The notes beneath the pieces are model-generated. The model had not been told where the DNA came from and did not search any database. It saw only the letters and a program-made list of their open reading frames with translations. Below are positions 57,240 to 64,000 of a DNA stretch of 64,000 nucleotides, piece after piece (the first letter of the stretch is position 1; each line of letters opens with the position of its first letter). This DNA comes from Impatiens glandulifera (lineage: Eukaryota; Streptophyta; Magnoliopsida; Ericales; Balsaminaceae). The translations under genes were made by a program, and so were the position numbers. The stretch covers positions 121,671,533 through 121,735,532 of the forward strand of contig NC_061862.1 of the NCBI RefSeq assembly GCF_907164915.1. Direction: 5' to 3'.

Positions 57240-57653
57240 ATGATGGCTCATACTGCTGAGATGATGATGCTCTTGCAGTAGATGGTGCAGGCATCACTGC
57301 TTTGCATGTTGTCCTATTATGTTATAGACCAGCACATGAGCTGCATCGTCTCGGAACCTTACGGACCTCACCTTGGGATGACCTACACTTTGTTTGTGGC
57401 CGCCCTTTCTTAACCTTAACAGGTGGTTTTAGACACACATGTTGTTTGATAATTTCGGAAACATCCCAATCGTCTTTATCACCAACAGGATAACATGTCC
57501 TCGCATATGCATTCATCCAAGATTCAGTTGTGTAATACCTGTGAGCATGAAAAATAGAACGATCATGTTAGATAAATAATACCTTGAATAGAAGTCATAA
57601 AAAACCTAATTGCGGTGACGGGCAGCAGCCATTGCATGCGTTCAAGGAAGACC
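57240..57653 (-). pseudogene. MULE transposase C-terminal exon(s)
   Basis: Minus strand, just left of the CACTA insertion: GLP-stop-THAMAAARHRN, the second half of a SWIM finger with the Cys codon changed to TGA. Then come YYTTESWMNAYARTCYPVGD, LKPPVKVKKGRPQTK and CSSCAGLGHNRTTCK, a C-terminal CCHC knuckle. An intron-like break lies near 57545-57600. It continues the transposase interrupted at 60673. Confidence 0.8.
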
Positions 57654-58159
57654 CACTAGTAGAAAAAGAGGTTTTCGTAACGAAGTTTAGCAACGGCGTT
57701 ATAGCGCCATTACTGGGAATTTTTATCAGTAATGGTTTAATATATCAATTATTGTTATCAAGATATCAGTAAAAACTATATAAATCTTTACTAATTAAAT
57801 GTTCAGTAACAGGTATATGAAAGAACCGTTACAGATACAAGTATTTTTAATCTTTTTTTCGGAGTAAGAGTATTGGTAACGGTTATTCTTAAAACCGTTA
57901 CTAATATGGCTTCATTTTTTATTTTACTCAAGATGTATCAATAACGGTTTTCCTTCCAACCGTTACCGATATTGGTATTGATAACAGTTAATTTTAAAAC
58001 CGTTACTAACATTGACAAGTGTTTTCTCTCTTTTTCACATCTGTTCTTCTAACCCTCTGTAAAAATCTCATATCCAATTTATAGATCTGACGACCTTCAA
58101 ATCTATCATCACACTCTGGGTCTTTCACAAAGATGAATTTTTCAATTTCTTAGGGTTTT

Positions 58160-58363
58160 TCTATCAAGAATGTAACAATGGAAGGAACTCAAGGTTTGAA
58201 TGGTTTCGAGATGGGCTGTTCTAGTGACGGACGACCTCCAAATCCAACCACAACTTCCGCGGCTTACAAGCATTGTTTCGGCGCCAACCAATTCCTCTCT
58301 TCTTCTCCTTCTTCAATTTGGCGCAAGAAATCCTTGATTCTTCATGCTTTTATGGTTAGTTAG
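58160..58363 (+). pseudogene. Unrecognised exon-like frame in CACTA element
   Basis: ATG at 58178 opens 61 codons (MEGTQGLNGFEMGCSSDGRP..., then SSPSSIWRKKSLILHAF) with codon usage unlike the AT-rich surroundings, after a leader-like CT-rich stretch. No family is recognised. It may be the first exon of a second captured gene or of the UTP7 donor. Confidence 0.35.
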
Positions 58364-59204
58364 TCATTTCATTTTTCATTTATTTCAATTCCCTTCATTT
58401 CTGAGAAAGGGGTGTTTGTTATTCCTATCTAGTTGGGTCAAATTTCATTAGTTGATTTATGGAAATTGACCCAAATATATGTAGTTTCAATTTTTCAATT
58501 TTCCAAATGGGAAGTAAGTTCAATTTTTCTTCAATTCATGTTTCTATATGGACTTACTATTCACATTGATTTTTTTGTTAGTATACCTCTATAATAATGA
58601 ATAATTGTTGTTGTTACACGTTCATCCATCGAGTAACAACAAATTATAAATATATATTTGTTTTCAGGACATTGGTGATGAGATGGATTTGAAGTTAAAA
58701 AGTATCTTCGAGGGGAATGTCAATTTAGAGATATAAACTTGATTGTGTATTTTTTGGGTCATATTTCTTAGTTCTTCTGTTTCCCCAAACTCATATACTC
58801 TATTATACTTTACAGGGTGCTGCTTCCAAAGAGGAGAAGGTTATTTTTTTGTCTAATTATAGTCTGAATTGTTTTTCTCAACATATTGATTTTCAATTCT
58901 CATTCTCCACTTAGGGCTCAAGCCTTCAATACTATTTTCAGAAAGAAGATTCACATTCCATACATTGTCTATTTTAAGAGAGATATGGCACAAGTGATAC
59001 AACTCTTCTGTTGGTTTATTAACATATCTATTATTAGATCAATGCAAGACTGTGGTCTATTGATGTCTTAATGTTAGCCTTTATTTGGATGTCCTATGTG
59101 TTTTCCTATTATAGGAAATAATGATTACAAATATATGTAGTTTCAATTTTATTTTTTTCTAGTAGTTGTTGATGCATATGTTGATATGTGAATATTTTGT
59201 GTAG

Positions 59205-59620
59205 TGGCTTATGCCTATGAAGGGGGTTAATTAGAAGCTGAAGGAATGGAGAAGACTTGGGGAATTCGACAAGAGGCAATTGTAAAAGAAGTTGACATCT
59301 TGAGTTCAAAGAACTAGTATGATATCGTCTTACCAGGTTAATATCTATTTACTTTTATTTCATTTTGTGATTCGGGGAGATTTATATTATAAATTTAAAT
59401 AATGCTGAGATTTATGTTATTATTTAAATAATGTTATGCTAATTGATAAAGTTCTAACTTTTGCCATTATGATGACTTAAAGAAGTACTTTATGTGAACA
59501 GAACTTGCTCCGTATACATTGGATTTTGCATCCAGTGGTTGCTTTATGGAGTTTGCTGGTCGTAAGGGGCATTTGGCCATTATGGATATGAATAAGATGG
59601 CACTCATTAAAGAAATGCAG
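59205..59620 (+). pseudogene. Captured UTP7/WDR46 (U3 snoRNP) exons
   Basis: Exon 59205-59336 reads EAEGMEKTWGIRQEAIVKEV, DILSSKN, stop, YDIVLP. Exon 59502-59620 reads PYTLDFASSGCFMEFAGRKG and HLAIMDMNKMALIKEMQ. Both are bounded by AG/GT splice sites with an intron between. They match the conserved region of UTP7/WDR46, a small-subunit processome protein needed for 18S rRNA maturation in the nucleolus. A TAG replaces the Gln before YDIVLP. Only ~80 residues are present, so it is a fragment. Confidence 0.82.
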
Positions 59621-60099
59621 GTACTCAATTCCTCGTGATTCTGATCCTCCTCCTATCTATTAGTATATCACTAGCGGAGTAATAACACTTTCATTCATGA
59701 GTATATAGTTAGGTATCAAACATGAGTAACTTTCTCTTGGAAAAATAGGTAAGTAAATAAAAAAAATTGCTGGGAAGAAAGTATCAAATTTGATGTCACA
59801 ATTAAGCTGAGTGTAAGGAATTTCTAAAGTATAGATTTGGATATGAAAATAAATTCAAATAACCCCTGAAATTGCACGGAGGCTGTACTCGATTGGTGAC
59901 CCATGGAGATTTTTAAAATATTATGTTCTTGTTTCCTGAACACTAGCAGCATGTCTGATTTGTTCGCCCTGGTTTTTGATGGACATGGGAAAGAATGCCA
60001 CCATTTTTCTTTAGACAGACAATGTTTTCTCCAAAGCTTGTTTGCTAAATTCCGCTCTCGCTTCTAGAACAACCGCATTGGATTGTGGATATAGTTTAT

Positions 60100-60240
60100 G
60101 GTTTCTGGATTCTAGATTTTGGATTTTGGATTTTGGATTTTGGATTTTGGATTTTGAATTGTGGATAGGAGATAGAAGATAGGAGATAGGAGATTGTGGA
60201 TTGTGAATTTTAAATTGATGATTGTGATTTTTGAATTATA
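60100..60240. repeat. 7-bp TTTTGGA microsatellite-like tract
   Basis: Six or so TTTTGGA units at ~60115-60160, followed by GATAGGA repeats. It lies inside the CACTA element; 59640-60330 is otherwise without a recognised gene. Confidence 0.85.
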
Positions 60241-60672
60241 TTAATGTTTTTGGCAAAATGAATAATTATTATTGTTTATATAGGTACAAACATTAAATAT
60301 TCAAAAAAACAAAAAAAAAATGATTATGTTTTTTAGTAACGGTATTAAGCATAAGAAAACCGTTACTAATACTTTATCAGTAACGGTATTAAACATAAGA
60401 AAATTATTACTAATACTTTATCAATAACGGTTTTACCTTTGGTGAAGCCCTTACTAATGTTAATATCAGTAACAGTTGTGTAGCCGTTATTAATATGAGT
60501 TTCAGTAACAGTTTTAGAAAGTCGTTACTTATATTATTCTATTATCAGTAACGCTCGTTTCTATAACGAATGGTAACGACGATAAATGCCAATACAAAAT
60601 GTCATTAGTAGCGGTCGTATAGGCTTTTAGTAACTACTTTCGCCCTTACTAATACTTATTTTTTTACTAGTG

Positions 60673-62716
60673 ACCAGAAACTTCAAATACCCTACAAGTG
60701 CAGTTCATGTCTTTCAAATTGACTTTAAAATGAGACTCATTGTCATGCACATAAAACCCGAATTGATTAAGTGATGATACTGTATAGAATCTGGCATTCT
60801 CGAATCCCTCACATAATAACTTTTCATAAGTTGGAGATAAAAGTTCTTGGCGGTTGGACGCTTTTTCTCTTCTATCATTAAATCAATGTTGTATTGTGAA
60901 TCTTAAATACCCAACCATTGATGAAATGGGATACTTTCTAGCTTCCATGCTCTAACTATTAAAACTCCCATCATAATTGCTTGTGAGTTGATTGTATCGC
61001 TTACCGGGGAAAAATACTCTACTCCATCTTTGGAACCAATTTCTTCCAAATAGGCATCAATCCTTTGATCTTTAACCCTAATCTTGTCAAAAAACCGATT
61101 AAAGTTGTGGATAGTCTACGCATGAGAAGCCAAATCAAACTCCATATGACATTTATCAGTTTTGAATATGGCCATAATATTCATCTTTATGTGATATGTG
61201 CACGCATCGTGGTCTTCTTCTAGAAAAACAACACACAAGGCATTGGTGATGCTTGGGTGTTTATCGGATACGCATACGAGATCATCAACTAATCTAATTA
61301 CTTCTCTTAGATTTTATATAAAATAAGTCTAGGAGTTATTATTCTCTAAATCAACAACGTTGAATGCGACAGGATATAGTTGTTCATTCGCATCTAATGC
61401 AATAGCCACCAATAGTTGACCTCCCACCTTGTGCTTAAGAAACTGACATCAACGCACAATACAGGACGACGAAAGGCTTTGAAACCCCTAATTGAGAGGC
61501 ATATGGACATGAACATATGCTTGAAGTGGCCGAGCTCGTTTGTCTGGATGTCTATTATGGTACCCGAGTTTTTCTTCTTCAACATGTAAAGGTATGATGA
61601 CAATTTTCCATAGGAATCCTCTACCGTTTCTCGCACCGCCATTAAAGACCTCTCCCTTGCCCTCCAAGCCTTATTATAAGTCAAAAATATACCATAAATT
61701 GTATGCATGTCTTAAATTATTTTTTTAGGCAAGTGGTTATGGTGATGGTCCATGTACTTCCTCTTCATGCACTGCCCAATAACCCATGCTGGTATTTGCA
61801 TTTTTTTCTCTAGTCTCGACAAAACTAAGCATGAGTGTTGTTGGTCGAATTTCCGGTTCTCAAATATCTCAGATAATTTACTTTTCACATCAAGCAATCT
61901 CCATTTGCACGTCTCATCCAAACATTTAACATACCAAAGATTTTTTCTTGACTTTTTCACTTTGAATTCAAAATGATTAGTTATCGCATATTTATATAGC
62001 CTCAGTTGAAGTTCTTTTTTATTATCAAACAACGTATTGACTTCTAATAGGGTTTCACTACTTAATGTTATCGCAAATAAGGGGTCTGTCGGTGATGTGT
62101 CTGTCGTGTTTGTCGATGGTGTACTGATTGATGATCTTCTTACACTAGATGGTGTACCCATTGATGCTCTTGCACTAAATTGTGTATCAATTGATGCTCT
62201 TGCACTAGTTGGTGTACCTATTGATGCTCTTCTTACAATAAATGGTGTAGGTATTGATGCTCTTGCACTAGATGGTGTAACAATTGATTCTCTTGCACTA
62301 GATGGTGTAGGTATTGCACTTGTAGTAGCATGCGAGTCCTGAGTAAGTGGGATGTGAGGCAAAGAGTTTTCTCCTGCTTCATTTTGACTTTTAAAGACAT
62401 CCGAGGGTACAACTTCTAGTACAATTTTTTGAGTAAGTGATGGTGGTAGTATACTTTCTTGAGTTGGGTATGTAAGTAGTGGCATCTTTTCTTTAGTAAA
62501 TGATGACTTCTCTACTATAGAGACACATAATGGTGACACAATTCGACCCGAAATCAAGCTTGTTAAATATGTGCTCACATCCTCATCTTGATCAATAACA
62601 ACAAGGGGAGAATTTGTGATATGTGGAATATCATACTTGACTTGTAGCACTAAATAGTATGTAGATTTTTGCACGTTAAGTCTATCATAGAGGATATCAA
62701 CTAATTCGGCAAACAT
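60673..62716 (-). pseudogene. MULE (MURA-type) transposase, main part
   Basis: Minus strand from MFAELVDILYDRL at 62716. A Thr/Ser/Pro repeat linker (ARASI.TP, 62340-62100) comes first. The MuDR DNA-binding domain follows (~62030-61820: LFDNKKELQLRLYKYAI, NLWYVKCLDETCKWRL, QQHSCLVLS). One in-frame TAA at ~61712 interrupts it, then MHTIYGIFLTYNKAWRARER and the DDE core: first Asp in RPVLCVDVSFL (~61460), second Asp in CVSDKHPSI (~61275-61250). A frameshift lies near 61394 and further stops near 61320. The SWIM finger starts at ~60700 (CTCRVFEVSG) and is cut by the CACTA insertion. It is non-functional by several independent lesions. Apparent plus-strand frames such as 62037-62342 are antisense to it. 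Confidence 0.88.
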
Positions 62717-62883
62717 AGTATTTTGGGGGTAAATTCAATGTTTTAATTGAAGTGGCATTAAAATACATTATACTATCAGCATTAAATTTCCACTCTCCAT
62801 TATAGAAAATGAATACTTCAGTTGCAACAAAAAACATAAATGAATGGATAAATAATACTATTGAAGTGAAGTGAAAAGGGAAG

Positions 62884-62997
62884 TCCTTCTAGTAAAAGGA
62901 AGGCTTCGCGTAATGGGAAAGACTTCGCGTAACAGTAAGGCCTTCGCGTAATGGGAAGGCCTTCGCGTAACGGGAAGGCCTTCGCGAAATGTGAAGT
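62884..62997. repeat. GGCCTTCGCGTAA satellite block upstream of the transposase
   Basis: Five units of AAGGCCTTCGCGTAACGGG and variants. It mirrors the blocks on the other side of the element and is probably part of the transposase 5' region. Confidence 0.85.
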
Positions 62998-63187
62998 CTC
63001 ATAAGATAAACAATAAACAACAACAATGCATGTGATTCAAAGATGTAGAAACTAAACAACAATAAATGTGTCTCATCAGATAAACGTACCATGTGGAATA
63101 GTGCTCGTGCTCGTCGTGCTCATTGTCCATCGTCGAATGTCGCTGCCACCGTCATCAAAGATTGCCGCCGCAGTTTAGGTTTTTTTT

Positions 63188-64000
63188 GGGGGAAAACGAC
63201 TTAGCGTCATTTCATTAAAAATTCCCAAGAACGAGAAAAAAACGAGTTTAAGAGATCATTTTAGACAAAACTAGAATAATTTTGAAGTCGTATTATTCTG
63301 AATAAAAGGGAAAACGTAAATGAACTATCTGATTACAATGTTTTTGTTTCTAATGATTTCAGTAAACGGTAAATTCCAATTCCTATTGATATTCCAATTC
63401 TGCTCCGTACTTAGAACTTTTCTCCACATTCCCGCAAGTGCGCCACAATCCGAGACTATGTGTCTCCATAATTCTTCAACACTTCTGCGGGTTCTATTAT
63501 AGACTCTTGCATTATGTTTCTAACAAATATTGTAACTACTACTCCAAAGCCACACTTGAATACGTTTGTTGCGAATCTGTTTCCTTTGGCCTTAAGTAGT
63601 GCTGCTTCATTGATTTCTTTTCATTCCTTCGGAAATCTGATAATCTCCAGGATTTTAAAAAACCTGTGCCAAATTTCCAATGTTATATTGCAGCTCTGAA
63701 ACAGGTGATCAATGGTTTTTTCACTTTCGTTGCATATAAGACAACTCACGTCCCAAATGCTCATATACTTGTTGATACGGTCACGAGTGATGAGTCTTTC
63801 CTAGAAGGAAAGCCATAGGATGAACTAGTGTCGAGGAATGATCTTGGTTGACCATACGAGAGGAGCCCATTCTACTTTTTGCGCTTTTTATTGGATTACC
63901 TTCCATATTCTCTTTGAGACCAGCTTCACATTGTCTTCTGCATTCCATTCATGAACGCCAGATCTGTCTCGAAGTTGTATGTTACTTATGTGATCTAGTA
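63188..64000 (-). pseudogene. LINE reverse transcriptase C-terminal part (zf-RVT) and 3' end
   Basis: Minus-strand pieces read LRDRSGVHEWNAEDNVKLVS then RIWKVIQ, then W..LVWSTKIIPRHYPWLSF, then RLITRDRINKYMSIWDVSCL, then ICNESEKTIDHLFQSCNITL and EIWHRFF. This is the zinc-binding domain found at the C terminus of plant LINE reverse transcriptases (C..C....HLF..C). Stops and shifts break it. A short A-run on the minus strand (T8 at ~63179-63187) may be the LINE poly(A) end, abutting MULE sequence. The 5' part lies beyond the window. Confidence 0.75.

Larger units (their letters stand above)
57654..60672. mobile_element. CACTA (CMC/En-Spm) element with captured gene exons, TSD ACC
   Basis: Ends CACTAGTAGAAAAAG and (inverted) CACTAGTAAAAAAATAAG. 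Perfect 3-bp duplications ACC lie at 57651-57653 and 60673-60675. Subterminal zones (57690-58020 and 60330-60660) carry many AACGGTTTT / AAACCGTTACTAAT motifs in both orientations, typical TNPA-type binding repeats. There is no transposase. Internal DNA holds UTP7 exons and other exon-like pieces, so it is a gene-capturing non-autonomous CACTA (3019 bp). Confidence 0.93.
51786..63187. mobile_element. Autonomous-type MULE relic: Ulp1 gene plus transposase
   Basis: A Ulp1/DUF1985 gene (+) and a MURA-like transposase (-) converge, with related 19-bp TTCGCTAAGGAC satellites near both ends and between the genes. The left boundary is a guess: GGAAATTTGACGAAATTATC near 51786 resembles MULE ends. The right end appears cut by the LINE at 63188. 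No terminal inverted repeat or 9-bp duplication could be established, so it may be a non-TIR MULE. A CACTA element is inserted at 57654-60672. Confidence 0.65.

Noticed and set aside
62037..62342. A repeat-rich 101-residue plus-strand protein (GVxIDALAL)
   Set aside because: It is antisense to the Thr/Ser/Pro linker of the MULE transposase, which has clear family matches on the minus strand.
51786..63187. Defined TIRs and 9-bp duplication for the third MULE
   Set aside because: I compared both ends and found only satellite similarity; the right end seems displaced by a LINE, so no boundaries are claimed.

Overview
The window is nuclear DNA from a flowering plant, most likely a eudicot; the species cannot be named. 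It is AT-rich. It holds spliceosomal-type introns and plant-specific families (FAR1-like, DUF1985/Ulp1, plasma-membrane H+-ATPase, a GT14 glycosyltransferase). No intact host gene is visible. Almost everything is transposable elements, nested up to three deep, plus the satellites and captured gene pieces they carry. A 500-base run of N at 29324-29823 is an assembly gap.

Region 1-14.6 kb: a palindromic ACACGTTT minisatellite ending in a hAT-like terminus; a decayed minus-strand Copia element with a 49-bp VNTR in its LTR (2.6-4.9 kb); a complete 633-bp hAT MITE (8461-9093) with 8-bp target duplications; a FAR1-like relic (9.7-10.6 kb); and a decayed Copia pol plus gag (11.3-13.9 kb). Region 14.7-19.7 kb: a short-LTR element with 5-bp target duplications (ATAAA) that carries a DnaJ co-chaperone 5' exon and was split by a 3.0-kb hAT transposon (8-bp duplication CTTTGAAC). 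Region 19.9-26.9 kb: a Mutator-like element with ~1.1-kb terminal inverted repeats and a Ulp1/plant-mobile-domain gene piece, split by a gag-only Copia element (duplication TATAC). Region 29.8-34 kb: a second copy of the 49-bp-VNTR LTR, a tRNA-derived SINE, and a ~313-bp satellite that looks SINE-derived.

Region 34054-50828 is the centrepiece. It is a 16.8-kb Mutator-like element (Pack-MULE type) with a perfect 9-bp target duplication CTATTAGTA. Its inverted termini are very long (4.9 and 2.0 kb) and filled with a ~39-bp hairpin-forming satellite. Between them lie an intron-containing GT14 (DUF266) glycosyltransferase fragment on the plus strand and an intron-containing P-type H+-ATPase fragment on the minus strand. 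The GT14 piece is interrupted by a 5.7-kb gag-only Copia element arranged LTR-gag-LTR-gag-LTR (duplication GATAT). One of its LTRs contains ~400 bp resembling mitochondrial rps4.

Region 51.8-63.2 kb is an autonomous-type MULE relic with a Ulp1 (C48) protease gene (plus strand, 53.4-56.4 kb) converging on a MURA-type transposase (minus strand, 62.7-57.2 kb). The transposase is split at its SWIM zinc finger by a 3.0-kb CACTA element (3-bp duplication ACC) that carries exons of the ribosome-biogenesis gene UTP7/WDR46. A LINE reverse-transcriptase tail (63.2-64 kb) closes the window. The theme of the locus is gene-fragment capture by at least three transposon classes, with VNTR satellites inside the termini of several unrelated families.
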